The notes under the pieces were generated by a model. The model was not told the DNA's origin. It worked only from the letters and a program-made list of their open reading frames with translations, and ran no database searches. Positions 36,521 to 45,728 of a stretch of DNA of 64,000 nucleotides are shown in pieces. The first letter of the stretch is position 1. Each line of letters starts with the position of its first letter. Made by a program: the position numbers and the translations under genes. Source of the DNA: Pseudomonas fluorescens (GTDB lineage: Bacteria; Pseudomonadota; Gammaproteobacteria; Pseudomonadales; Pseudomonadaceae); the NCBI RefSeq assembly GCF_000968015.1, contig NZ_LACH01000001.1, positions 186,001-250,000 on the forward strand. The letters run 5' to 3'.

Positions 36521-38233
36521 TCAGTTGTAGCCTCCCTTAAGCGGCTCACTATTGGATGCGGTCGTGGCTCGCAGGCTCTGCGCCAACTCCACCATTTGCA
36601 CGAACTCTGCACGCAGACCAAATCGATCTTCGCCGCGCGCACCGCGAGCCAAAGCCTCGGTGTCCTTCAGGCTGAAATCGCCGGTATAGCGCCCATCCTT
36701 GAGTTGCTGGGAAAACGCCGCCACGGCCGCCGCAAATCGCAGGTCGTCGCTGGCTTTGCCTTCCGAACCACCCGCAATGGGTCGTTCGATCAAGCGACTA
36801 TTCCCACCTTCCGGCGGCTGATAACGCACACGCAGCATCGCCAGTTCCCCGTTTGTACCGGATGCCACCGACTCCGACTTTCCATACCGCAACGGCTCCA
36901 ACCAACCCTTCTCGCCCTTGGGCACAATTTCGTACAACGCCGTCACCGTATGTCCTGCGCCGATTTCACCGGCATCGACCTTGTCGTTACTGAAATCCTC
37001 ACGCTTCAACGCACGATTTTCATACCCCAACAGCCGATATTCGCTGACCTGCGCCGGGTTGAACTCCACTTGCAGCTTCACGTTTTTCGCCACGACCGCG
37101 AGGGTAGAACCGAGCTGATCCACCAGCACCTTGCGCGCCTCGCGCAGGTTGTCGATGTAGGCATAGTTGCCGTCGCCGGCATCGGCCAACTGTTCCATCA
37201 GGTGTTCATTGTAGTTATCCACACCAAAACCCAATGTGGTCAGGGAAACGCCGGTCTTGCGCTTATCCACAGCCAATTGCTTGAGGCTGTCGAAGTCGCT
37301 GATGCCGACGTTGAAGTCACCGTCGGTGGCCAGCAGGATGCGGTTGATGCCCTTGGGGATAAACGCCTGCTGCGCCATTTGATAGGCCAGTTCGATGCCT
37401 GACGCCCCAGCGGTGGAGCCGCCAGCGGTTAATTGATCGATGGCTGTACGAATTTTCGCTTTGTCGCGTCCGGAGGTCGGCTCCAGCACCACACGCGATT
37501 CGCCGGCATAAACGACCAATGAAACCCGGTCCTGCTCGCGCAATTGATCGACCAGCAATTTCAGGGTGCTTTTGACCAGCGGCAAACCTTCGCGTCGGTC
37601 CATCGAGCCGGACACGTCCACCAGAAACACCAGGTTCGCCGGGGCCAGTTCCGCAACCGCGCGGTCCGAGGCCTTGATGCCAATGCGCAGCAATCGGGTA
37701 TGCGGGTTCCACGGCGACGGCGCCAGCTCTGTGGTCACGCCGAAGGGGGAGCCATCGGTGGGCAATGCGTAATCGTAGGGGAAATAATTGACCATCTCCT
37801 CCAATCGCACCGCACCTTCCGGTGGCAGGCGCCCCTGATTGAGCAAGCGGCGGACGTTGGCGTAAGCGCCGGTATCGACGTCGGCGCTGAAGGTCGAGAC
37901 GGGCGCTTCGGCCACGCTGTGAATCGGATTATCCGCCAGCGCTTGATACTGCTCCCGCTGCTCATCCCGATATCCCTGTGGAGATGCCTCGCCCGCAGGC
38001 ATCGGCGCATAGCTCGCCATCGGTGCCGGACGTACGCTGCGCTTGGCCATCGAAGTGTCTGCCATAACCGCCTCGCTACGCACCATGACTTCAGCCGGCA
38101 GCGCACCTTGAGCCGGTGACGGAGCCGAGGCGGAATCAGGCTTGGATGAAACGCCGCAACCGGCAATGGCCAGCAGCAACCCGGCGGCGAAACCCTGGGC
38201 GGCCGGGCGGAGGAAATGCAGAGGGAGGGACAT
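36521..38233 (-). CDS. VWA-domain lipoprotein (YfbK family)
   Basis: The 570-residue lipoprotein has lipobox AIAGC (about residues 22-26). An N-terminal YfbK-type domain follows (about 90-190; STFSADVDTGAYANVRRLL). The von Willebrand A domain spans about 200-385 with the MIDAS motif FLVDVSGSMD and LLATDGDFNVG. A C-terminal DUF3520-like part (about 390-560) completes the YfbK layout. Family function is unclear; it is likely an envelope protein whose metal site binds partners. It is the first gene of a unit with an ECF sigma factor and its putative anti-sigma factor, so it may feed a cell-surface signal into that pair. Confidence 0.85.
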   Translation of the reverse strand: MSLPLHFLRPAAQGFAAGLLLAIAGCGVSSKPDSASAPSPAQGALPAEVMVRSEAVMADTSMAKRSVRPAPMASYAPMPAGEASPQGYRDEQREQYQALADNPIHSVAEAPVSTFSADVDTGAYANVRRLLNQGRLPPEGAVRLEEMVNYFPYDYALPTDGSPFGVTTELAPSPWNPHTRLLRIGIKASDRAVAELAPANLVFLVDVSGSMDRREGLPLVKSTLKLLVDQLREQDRVSLVVYAGESRVVLEPTSGRDKAKIRTAIDQLTAGGSTAGASGIELAYQMAQQAFIPKGINRILLATDGDFNVGISDFDSLKQLAVDKRKTGVSLTTLGFGVDNYNEHLMEQLADAGDGNYAYIDNLREARKVLVDQLGSTLAVVAKNVKLQVEFNPAQVSEYRLLGYENRALKREDFSNDKVDAGEIGAGHTVTALYEIVPKGEKGWLEPLRYGKSESVASGTNGELAMLRVRYQPPEGGNSRLIERPIAGGSEGKASDDLRFAAAVAAFSQQLKDGRYTGDFSLKDTEALARGARGEDRFGLRAEFVQMVELAQSLRATTASNSEPLKGGYN

Positions 38234-38320
38234 GGGGGCTGACCTCAGGAGGAAATTGGTCCATTCATCCTCTGAGACGAGCCCCTTTTCAGGTTCGGGT
38301 TAAACCGGCCGAAAAAAACT

Positions 38321-38881
38321 TCAGCGGTGATAACGCCGCACCACACTGCTGTTTTTCAGCACATGGCCTTTTATTTTTTCCAGTAGCTGCGCGCGCGTCA
38401 GGCCGGCGGGCAAAGCTTCCGGCGCCAGGTCCAGGGCATAGAGCTGGATGATGTAGTGGTGCGCGCTGTCGCCGACCGGCGGGCAAGGGCCGACATAACC
38501 GGCGGTGCCTTTGCTGTTGGTGCCACTGACGCCTTCAAGGGCGGATTTTGCGCCGACGCCAGCGGCAATCTGATGCGTCGCGGCTTTGATGCCGTAATGC
38601 ACCCAGTGATCGACGCCTTGGCCTTTTTGACCGTCAGGATCGTGCATGACGATGGCGTAACTGAGGGTGCCCGGCGGGCCGGCGTTCCAATTCAAGGCCG
38701 GTGACTGGTTGTGCCCACCACAATTGGGCGCATCGCTGGCGGCAGCCGAGGTGAACAGTCGATCGTCGGTGACACCTGGGATGTTCAGGGTAAAGCGCTC
38801 CTGGGCCTGCGCCGGAAATTGCACGCAAAGGGCGACTGCAACGGCCGCCAGCCAAGGGTTCAGAGAGGTCAATCGGGTCAT
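38321..38881 (-). CDS. PEBP family protein (YbhB/YbcL-like), exported
   Basis: The 186-residue protein has a signal peptide ending FPAQA-QERF. The PEBP fold core follows: SPALNWNAGPPGTLSYAIVM, HDPDG, VDHWVHYGI and a YVGPCPPVGDSAHHYIIQLY segment with the GPCPP...H motif. The family binds phospholipid head groups or small ligands; the bacterial role is uncertain. I chose ATG 38881, since upstream codons would spoil the signal peptide. It is divergent from the Rieske oxidoreductase gene. Confidence 0.88.
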   Translation of the reverse strand: MTRLTSLNPWLAAVAVALCVQFPAQAQERFTLNIPGVTDDRLFTSAAASDAPNCGGHNQSPALNWNAGPPGTLSYAIVMHDPDGQKGQGVDHWVHYGIKAATHQIAAGVGAKSALEGVSGTNSKGTAGYVGPCPPVGDSAHHYIIQLYALDLAPEALPAGLTRAQLLEKIKGHVLKNSSVVRRYHR

Positions 38882-39020
38882 ACCGGAGCACCTTGTGCGG
38901 GTGGGGCCGTCGTCGGCGTGCAAACTATAGCCGGACCGTTCATTCGGTGGCAGCGGGAATTGGCTGAACCTCCATATAAGCGCCAAACTCTTTAGTGAAA
39001 CGCTTGCCTGGAGAGTGATC

Positions 39021-40547
39021 ATGGCACTGCACCGCGTCGCCCGTTTCGCCGATGTGTCCGAAAACCGGGGCCTTGAGGTCCAGATCGCAGACACGAAAAT
39101 TGTCCTGTTGCGGGTGGGCGATCAACTACGCGCCTTTCAGGGCGAATGCCCCCATGCCGGGGCGCCGCTGGCCGAAGGCGCTCTGTGCGACGGACGTTTG
39201 ATCTGCCCGTGGCACAAGGCTGTTTATCGGATCGAAGACGGTGCGCTGTGCGAACCACCGGCCCTGGACAGCCTCAAGCGCTATCCGCTGGAAGTGCGCG
39301 GTGACGAGGTCTGGGTCGACGATCAGCCGATGTCCGACGCTCATACCCCACCGGCCGACGACGCGCGAACGTTTGTGATCATCGGTGCCGGTGCGGCAGG
39401 CACCGCGTGCGCGGCAGCGTTGCGCGAAAAGGGCTTCGGTGGCCGGGTGCTGTTGATCGACCGTGAAACCGACGCCGGGTACGACCGCACGGTCTTGAGC
39501 AAATTCGTGATTGCTGGGGAGATGCCGCCGGAAGAAGTCCCGCCACTGCGTGATGAAAACTTTTACCGCGAACAGCGCATTGAGCGAATAAACGCTGAAG
39601 TGACGAGCCTGGACGCCGCGAACAAAACGTTGCACCTGTCTGATGGTCAATCGCTGAGCTACGACGCTGCGCTGCTCGCCACCGGTGGCACACCCAATCC
39701 GCTTACGCTGCCTGGCGCCGACCTGCCGCAGGTGTTCGTGCTGCGGTCGAAGGATCAGGCGCAGCGGATTCTGGGCTCGGCAAAACCGGGCCAACGGGCG
39801 GTGATCATCGGCGACAGCTTTATTGCCATGGAATCCGCGTCCTCCCTGCGTCAATACGGTCTGGACGTCACCGTTCTGGCCCGCCACGCAATACCTTTTG
39901 CCAAACAGTTTGGCGACGCCGTCGGCAAATCGATTCGTGCCCTGCACGAGGCCAACGGCGTGGTGTTTCATACGGATGGCAACGCAACGCGCGTCGAAGG
40001 AACGACCAAGGTTGAAGCGGTGCGCCTGGACAACGGTCAACGTTTACCGGCGGATCTGGTGTTGGTCGGCATTGGCGTCAGCCCGGCAACCGCATTTACC
40101 GGCCTTCCCCTGGAAAAGGACCAATCGCTGAAGGTCGACGGCGGGATGCGCGTGACCGATGGGCTTTGGGCGGCCGGCGATATCGCGACCTTCCCGCTCA
40201 ACGGCCAGCCCCAACGAATCGAACATTGGCGCCTGGCACAGCAGCAGGCACGGATCGCAGCGATGAACATGCTCGGCGGCGACGAGCATTACCTCGACGT
40301 GCCCTATTTCTGGACCTGGCACTTCGGTAAAAACTACGACTACCTCGGCCACGCCGCGACCTGGGATGAGGTCGAGTTCAAAGGTGACCCTGACCATCCT
40401 CCCTTTATCGGCCTGTTCGGCAAGGACGGGTTGGTGGTCGCCGCAGTGGCTTGCGATGAAGAGCGTGCGATAGCGCTGCTCGCCGAACGGATGAAACAGC
40501 CGTTGTCGGTGGACGAGGCGTGGCGGCTGATTCGGGACCTGAATTAA
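39021..40547 (+). CDS. Rieske-domain FAD-dependent oxidoreductase (AIFM3-like)
   Basis: The 508-residue fusion begins with a Rieske [2Fe-2S] domain (about residues 5-100; ligands in ECPHAGAPL and ICPWHKAVY). A pyridine-nucleotide-disulfide type reductase follows (about 115-430), with FAD motif VIIGAGAAGTACAAAL, NAD segment AVIIGDSFIAMESASSL and LWAAGDIATFP. A C-terminal reductase domain ends the protein. It probably passes electrons from NAD(P)H via FAD to the cluster or to a partner ferredoxin or oxygenase. No oxygenase gene is adjacent. ATG 39021 follows GGAGAG. Confidence 0.88.
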   Translation: MALHRVARFADVSENRGLEVQIADTKIVLLRVGDQLRAFQGECPHAGAPLAEGALCDGRLICPWHKAVYRIEDGALCEPPALDSLKRYPLEVRGDEVWVDDQPMSDAHTPPADDARTFVIIGAGAAGTACAAALREKGFGGRVLLIDRETDAGYDRTVLSKFVIAGEMPPEEVPPLRDENFYREQRIERINAEVTSLDAANKTLHLSDGQSLSYDAALLATGGTPNPLTLPGADLPQVFVLRSKDQAQRILGSAKPGQRAVIIGDSFIAMESASSLRQYGLDVTVLARHAIPFAKQFGDAVGKSIRALHEANGVVFHTDGNATRVEGTTKVEAVRLDNGQRLPADLVLVGIGVSPATAFTGLPLEKDQSLKVDGGMRVTDGLWAAGDIATFPLNGQPQRIEHWRLAQQQARIAAMNMLGGDEHYLDVPYFWTWHFGKNYDYLGHAATWDEVEFKGDPDHPPFIGLFGKDGLVVAAVACDEERAIALLAERMKQPLSVDEAWRLIRDLN

Positions 40548-40610
40548 CGGGATGTGGGAGTCCTTCGGCCTCCAGCGGGAGCAAGCTCCCTCGCCACAAG
40601 CCAGACAGCA

Positions 40611-40648
40611 AAACGCCCGGCGTCTGCGTTGCGCAGAGGCCGGGCGTC
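40611..40648 (-). terminator. Terminator of the YdgA-like gene
   Basis: ACGCCCGGC and GCCGGGCGT arms flank a loop with inner GTCTGCG/CGCAGA pairing. On the minus strand the stem is followed by TTTTGC. It lies just after the stop at 40667. Confidence 0.8.
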
Positions 40649-40666
40649 GGTCTGTAAACCCTGGCT

Positions 40667-42172
40667 TTACTCGACGGCGACATTCCCGCCGAATTTGCTC
40701 ATGACAAACCCGACAAACTCTTCGACGGTCATCTTCTGGCCGTTGAATTCCACCTGATTATTGGCGTAGTGCAGTTTAGCGACGATGTTGTTGTCTTCCA
40801 GTTTTGCCAACTGCGTACCGACTGCCATGCTGCCAAACATGTCGGCGGTGGCAGTGGCCTGATCGGCGATGAGCTTGGCGTCGGTCTGACCGTCGATTTG
40901 CGACTGCACGCTCAGTAAGTCAACGAGCATTGGCTTGGACACTTTCACGTTGACGTCCAGCAGCGCGATCAGTTGTTGGGTCAACTGGTCTGGCGGCAGG
41001 TCCATGGATTGAGGTTTGGTCAGGTCGAGCACCAGGTTGGCGCGGCTTTCGCCATTGGGGGTGTTGAACGACAGATTCTCCAGGGCAACCTGCGGGCCGG
41101 CGGCCAGCAGTTTCTCCAGGCCGGTTTTGACCTGCGCCTCTTCGGCCGGGGTCAGGACCAGCTCTGGCGCCGGTTCACCGGCAGCGACGGCCTCAGCAGC
41201 GGCCCGCTCGTACGGCTGCAGTTTGGTCTGGTAAATCTGCATCAGCGACATTGTTGCCGGGATGTCGAGGTTCTTCAGGCTCATGGCCATCTGCGCAGAG
41301 CCGACAGCCTTACCGTTCAGGCTCACCTCACCCACCTTGTAATCGGCACGCCCCGAAGCGCTGGTACCGGATTCTTCGGTCTGGTTCTTCATTTCAAATT
41401 TCTTGAAACCCAAGACCGACTGCTTGGCGCCGAAGGTGGTCTTGCTGTCGGTCAGCTCGACGGTGTTCTCGCCGGTGTAATAGCCGTAGGTACTTTTTGT
41501 CAGGTTACTGGCCAGGGTCAGGCCGTTCAGTTCGACCTTCACCGGCGTCTGATCTTCAGCCAACGTGCTCAGGGTCAGGCTGTCCATGTAACCGTCGGCC
41601 TTGACCTTCTGCGCTTGAGCGCTGGCGGCGACATCGAGGTTCAGCCCGGAGAATTTCAGGTTGGACTTGTCGTCAAGCGCCACGTCCAGCGGCAGCAATT
41701 GCAGGGTGCCGTTGGTGGCATTGTCGTAGCCGATGTTGACCACACCCGTGAGTGGGGACTTGTCCTTGGCAGCGGCGAACCACTTCTCGGTGTTAGGCGT
41801 TCTTTCCAGTTCGTAGTGACTGGTGGCCAGGACCGGCAGCCACTTCAACGACATCAGGCGCGAAAACGGCAGCGGACCGTGTTCGATGTGATCGACAAAC
41901 AGCAACTCCACCGGGGCCTCGCCGAACATCTCGCCCTCGCCCTTGAGGCGGTAGTGTGCGGTGCTGCTGAACACATGACGCTCCAGCGACACCAGCTCCA
42001 GCGACGCCGTGCCGTTGGAACCGACCAGCGCGGCTTGCAGCTCTTTGTTGGCGTCGGCGATCGAGGCGTTCAGCACACCGTCGAGTTTGGTGCCGGTGTA
42101 CCAGGCACCGCCGGCGCTGATTGCACCGATGGCAACGACGATTCCAAGAAGCACGCCTGCTGATTTATTCAT
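40667..42172 (-). CDS. YdgA family (DUF945) protein
   Basis: The 501-residue protein has an N-terminal signal anchor (about residues 4-26; GVLLGIVVAIGAISAGGAWY) followed by the YdgA pattern: YTGTKLDGVLNASIADANKE, then a long beta-rich periplasmic part and a C-terminal DVNVKVSKPMLVDLLSVQ region. Length and layout fit DUF945. The function is unknown; an envelope location is likely. I prefer ATG 42172 over 42187 because the membrane segment then starts correctly. Confidence 0.85.
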   Translation of the reverse strand: MNKSAGVLLGIVVAIGAISAGGAWYTGTKLDGVLNASIADANKELQAALVGSNGTASLELVSLERHVFSSTAHYRLKGEGEMFGEAPVELLFVDHIEHGPLPFSRLMSLKWLPVLATSHYELERTPNTEKWFAAAKDKSPLTGVVNIGYDNATNGTLQLLPLDVALDDKSNLKFSGLNLDVAASAQAQKVKADGYMDSLTLSTLAEDQTPVKVELNGLTLASNLTKSTYGYYTGENTVELTDSKTTFGAKQSVLGFKKFEMKNQTEESGTSASGRADYKVGEVSLNGKAVGSAQMAMSLKNLDIPATMSLMQIYQTKLQPYERAAAEAVAAGEPAPELVLTPAEEAQVKTGLEKLLAAGPQVALENLSFNTPNGESRANLVLDLTKPQSMDLPPDQLTQQLIALLDVNVKVSKPMLVDLLSVQSQIDGQTDAKLIADQATATADMFGSMAVGTQLAKLEDNNIVAKLHYANNQVEFNGQKMTVEEFVGFVMSKFGGNVAVE

Positions 42173-42366
42173 GAATGACCCGATCAATGTCCGTTGTTTG
42201 AAGTGTGGTCGTCTTCCCTGAACCCATGACGGGTTACGGTCACGACTGCGTTAAAAGTGCGATGGAGATTAGCATCAGGCGCACGGGGCGGCCCAATGAT
42301 TAAAGGTTAAAGAGTGTCTATGGACCGTACGCAGGGGCTGAGAGTTTCGGCGGATATAAAATCGCC

Positions 42367-42426
42367 ATCGCGAGCAAGCTCGCTCCCACAGGTTTAGCGC
42401 AATTCCTGTGGGAGCGAGCTTGCTCC
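42367..42426. repeat. REP pair
   Basis: Inverted GAGCAAGCTCGCTCCCACAG cores lie between the YdgA-like gene and the next membrane protein gene. The rest of the 42173-42468 gap shows no gene. Confidence 0.85.
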
Positions 42427-42468
42427 GGGCGGCGATCCGACGATGGCGTCAGTCCTGCCAACACAGCA

Positions 42469-43107
42469 TCAGGAATACTGAACCTCGATCTCATCAAGCT
42501 GATGATCAAAGCTCTTGAGCCGTGCGGTCCACGTATAGACCAGCACTTCGAAGTCGCGATTGATCACCGCCGTGCCGCTTGGGGATTCCGAGCGCGGGTC
42601 GCAGAAGTCCAGTTGGTAACGTTCGCGGGCCATGGCGGTGGCGACATCGGAGAGTTCCCTGGCGTTATTGAGCCAGTGCCAGCCGTCGTCGGACACTTGC
42701 TTGTCCAGCGCCTGACATTGTTTTTTCAGGGTTTCGAGGCTTTTTTCCAGCGGCGTGCCGGTGAGTTCGCCCATGACTTCCTGGAACGTGCGCCCCGGTT
42801 GCCAGTAACTGCCCCAGAAATACCGATCGAACACCGTTTCGACACGGCGCAGCGCGACCTTGGTGTCCCAGATGAGCACCAGGGTCTTGCCTTGTTCGAG
42901 CTGTCTTTTTTTGATGCGCTGACCCTGGACCGAAGCCCAGGCCACCACCACGATTGCCATCACGGCAATCAGTGCCGCGGCGCTGTCGAGGAACACCAGC
43001 GCCTTGTCGATCTGGTTGGCCAGCATGATGCCGTAGAAATAAGTGGCCGATAGCAACACCAATGCCGCTATAGCGCACCAGAAGCCGGGAGCATAAGGGT
43101 TTTTCAT
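42469..43107 (-). CDS. Hypothetical two-TM membrane protein
   Basis: The 212-residue protein has two TM helices at the start (about residues 8-28 and 40-60) and a cytoplasmic helical domain (about 65-212) with several Trp residues (DRYFWGSYWQPGRTFQEVM). No family recognised. Start ATG 43107 (MKNPYAPGFW) has GGGGA nine bases upstream; an earlier start at 43128 is possible. It precedes the efflux operon but is on the same strand downstream, 30 bp after the OMF gene start region's end at 43190, so co-transcription from that operon is possible. Confidence 0.65.
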   Translation of the reverse strand: MKNPYAPGFWCAIAALVLLSATYFYGIMLANQIDKALVFLDSAAALIAVMAIVVVAWASVQGQRIKKRQLEQGKTLVLIWDTKVALRRVETVFDRYFWGSYWQPGRTFQEVMGELTGTPLEKSLETLKKQCQALDKQVSDDGWHWLNNARELSDVATAMARERYQLDFCDPRSESPSGTAVINRDFEVLVYTWTARLKSFDHQLDEIEVQYS

Positions 43108-43189
43108 TATTGGAATCCCCATGACCAACGCGAGCCTTGATTGATGAGTTCGACGCGCGACCTCATCAAGTCAAAGCATAGCAACGGCC

Positions 43190-44638
43190 TCAGGGTTTGC
43201 CGGAGTTCGTGCCTTGCGTTCGTCCGCTTTCCCACCCGCCACCCAAGGCCAGGAACAAATCGATCTGGCTCATGGCAACCTGCGTGCTGGCGGAAGCCAG
43301 TTGCGCCCGCACGTCGGTGTAGGTGCGGGTCGCTTGCAGGTCCGCCAGGAACGATGCGCGGCCGGCCTGGAAGAAGCGGTGGGTCTGGTCTGCCGCCAGT
43401 TGCGCCGATTGCTCGGCGTCGGCCAGTGCGTCGCGACGTTGTAACAACGCGGAGTACTGGGCCAGGCCGGTTTGGGTCTCGCGGATGGCGTTGAGCACTA
43501 CGCCATCGAAATGCGCCAGCGCGCCTTGGGTCGTTGCTTCGGCCTCGCGGATTCGCGCCCGGGAGCCGTTGGACGGCACGGTCCAGGTCAGCAACGGCCC
43601 GAAGCCCCAGCGATTGGTCGCCGGCTTGCCGAGGTTTTCCAGGATGCCGACGGTCCCCACGGTCGCGCCGATGCTGATGTCCGGGTACAGCTCGCCAGTA
43701 GCGATGCCGATGCCGGCGGTCGCGGCGGCCAGTCGTCGCTCGGCCTGCCGCACATCGGGACGGCGCTTGAGCAACGTCGCGCCGTCACCGACCGGCAACA
43801 ATTGCGCAATCTTCGGCAGTTCCGCGCAGTCGCTGGTGCCTGGCGGCAATTGATCGACAGGTTTGGCCAGCAGCATCGACAACCGGAACAACCCGGCCTG
43901 ACGGGCCGCCTCATAACGCGGCATGTCGGCGCGCAAGGATTTGAATTGGGTTTGCGAGCGGGTGACCTGGGTTTCATCGCCACGCCCGGCGTCGCGCAGA
44001 CGCTGGATCAGCGTGGTGCTCTGAGCTTGCAAGTCGAGGGAATGCTGGGCGATTCCCTGCTCTTCGTTGGCCGCGCAGACTTGGGTGTAGGCCCGAACGA
44101 CATCGGCTACCAAGGTAATTCTCGCGGTATCGGCCGCAGCTTGCGTCGCATCGGCATTGGCCTTGGCCGCCTCGATGCCGCGCTGCAAAGTGCCGAATAA
44201 ATCGAACTGATACGAGGTGGTAATGCCAATGTCGCCGACGTTGGCCACCGGCACTTTCTCCGGTAGCAGGAATGCTTCGCCGGACTCCTGCAAACGCTGG
44301 GCGCCCATCTTCACCCCGCCGCTCCAGCCACCTGCCGCTTGAGCTTCATCGACCTGCGCGCGCGCCCGGGAAAGGTTCGCCGCCGCCACGCGTAAATCAG
44401 TGTTGGAGGCCATGGCCTGCTCGACCAATTGATCGAGGCGCGGGTCCTGATACAAGCGCCACCAATCGCTGGGCACCGGTGCCGAGACGACATTTTTGCC
44501 GTTCACCGCCAAGTCGCCCTGCAAGTCTTCACGGTGTACGGCGGCCTCGTCCGGCAAGTGATAATCCGGCCCGACCACCTGGCAGGCCGACAGCAACAGG
44601 CCTAATCCGGCGATAGCCAAACCCGAGACCCTGCTCAT
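43190..44638 (-). CDS. NodT/OprM family outer-membrane efflux lipoprotein
   Basis: The 482-residue outer-membrane factor has lipobox LLSAC and the family start VVGPDYHLP. It contains two TolC-type repeats (about residues 60-260 and 270-470), each with long coiled coil segments. LLKRRPDVRQAERRLAAATAGIG is a typical OprM motif. It forms the outer-membrane channel for the FUSC/HlyD system encoded upstream. It overlaps the HlyD gene by ATGA and is last of the five-gene operon. Confidence 0.9.
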   Translation of the reverse strand: MSRVSGLAIAGLGLLLSACQVVGPDYHLPDEAAVHREDLQGDLAVNGKNVVSAPVPSDWWRLYQDPRLDQLVEQAMASNTDLRVAAANLSRARAQVDEAQAAGGWSGGVKMGAQRLQESGEAFLLPEKVPVANVGDIGITTSYQFDLFGTLQRGIEAAKANADATQAAADTARITLVADVVRAYTQVCAANEEQGIAQHSLDLQAQSTTLIQRLRDAGRGDETQVTRSQTQFKSLRADMPRYEAARQAGLFRLSMLLAKPVDQLPPGTSDCAELPKIAQLLPVGDGATLLKRRPDVRQAERRLAAATAGIGIATGELYPDISIGATVGTVGILENLGKPATNRWGFGPLLTWTVPSNGSRARIREAEATTQGALAHFDGVVLNAIRETQTGLAQYSALLQRRDALADAEQSAQLAADQTHRFFQAGRASFLADLQATRTYTDVRAQLASASTQVAMSQIDLFLALGGGWESGRTQGTNSGKP

Positions 44639-45522
44639 TTCGCGGACTCCTGCTGGTGGTCATCCATAATAGAAACCGTCGCCGTGCGACCGGCGATCAT
44701 GCGGAAATCCGCCGGCACGTCATCGAATGCAATCCGCACCGGAATCCGCTGCGCCAGCCGCACCCAGCTGAACGCTGGATTGACGTTGGGCAGCAAGTTA
44801 CTGCCGCTGCTGCGGTCGCGGTCTTCGATGCCGGCGACGATGCTTTCCACATGCCCGCGCAGGCGAGCGCGGTCGCCGATCACCCGAATATCGACGCTCT
44901 GGCCGACATGAATGCCGTCCAGTTTGGTTTCTTCAAAATAACCGTCGATGTGGAATGAATTGCTGTCCACCACCGATAACACCGGACGCCCGGCGGTGAC
45001 GAATTCCTGGTTGCGCGGTGCACGGTCGTTGACGTAACCGTCCACTGGGCTGCGAATGGTCGAGCGGTCGAGGTTGAGCTGGGCGCTGTCCACCGCCACC
45101 TGGGCTTCCATCAGCGCCACTTCGGCGCGGGCCACCCGGGACTGGCTCTCTTCCAGCTGCTCGCCCGGCACCAGATTGCCGAGGCCACGGTTACGCTTGG
45201 CTTCGCGTTGCGCCTGCGCCAGGGTTTCCTGACGGTCGGCGACCGCCGCCTTGGCCTGACGCAGGGCCAGTTTGAAACGATCCTGATCAATGCTGAACAG
45301 CACCTGGCCACGTTTCACTAATTGGTTGTCGCGCACGTCGACCCGCTGGATCAACCCGGACACGTCCGGCGCGATCTGCACAATGTCGGCACGGATGTGG
45401 CCGTCCCGGGTCCAGGGCGCGAACATGTAATACATCACCATGCGCCAGACCACGACAACGGCGAAGGTCACGATCAGCAGGGTCAGCACCACGCGACCGA
45501 TGGTCAAAAAAGGTTTTTTCAT
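44635..45522 (-). CDS. HlyD/AaeA-type efflux periplasmic adaptor
   Basis: The 295-residue adaptor has an N-terminal TM anchor (about residues 8-28), the AaeA-like segment APWTRDGHIRADIVQIAPDV, a short alpha-hairpin (about 75-135), VDGYVNDRAPRNQEFV and a beta-barrel. It links the FUSC pump in the inner membrane with the OprM-like channel. It overlaps both neighbours by ATGA. Confidence 0.88.
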   Translation of the reverse strand: MKKPFLTIGRVVLTLLIVTFAVVVVWRMVMYYMFAPWTRDGHIRADIVQIAPDVSGLIQRVDVRDNQLVKRGQVLFSIDQDRFKLALRQAKAAVADRQETLAQAQREAKRNRGLGNLVPGEQLEESQSRVARAEVALMEAQVAVDSAQLNLDRSTIRSPVDGYVNDRAPRNQEFVTAGRPVLSVVDSNSFHIDGYFEETKLDGIHVGQSVDIRVIGDRARLRGHVESIVAGIEDRDRSSGSNLLPNVNPAFSWVRLAQRIPVRIAFDDVPADFRMIAGRTATVSIMDDHQQESAK

Positions 45523-45728
45523 GTCATCAGGTATCGACTGAGTGAGTCCACGGCGCCGAGCAGCAAAGCGTAGAGAGCCACGTTAAACAATGCCCGGTGC
45601 CAGACCAGACGGTAAAAGTGCAGACGCGTCAGCAACCCGTGCACCAGCAGGAACAACACGTACGTAATGCCCATCAGCACCAGCAGCGTGGGCAAGAACA
45701 CCCCGCTGATATCCAGATCACCGATCAT
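45519..45728 (-). CDS. DUF1656 small membrane protein
   Basis: The 69-residue protein has two TM helices (about 11-33 and 46-65). The start DLDISGVFLPTLLVLMGITY is typical of DUF1656 (AaeX-like). Such proteins occur between FUSC pump and adaptor genes in aromatic acid efflux operons; the exact role is unknown. ATGA overlaps on both sides support its expression. Confidence 0.88.
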   Translation of the reverse strand: MIGDLDISGVFLPTLLVLMGITYVLFLLVHGLLTRLHFYRLVWHRALFNVALYALLLGAVDSLSRYLMT

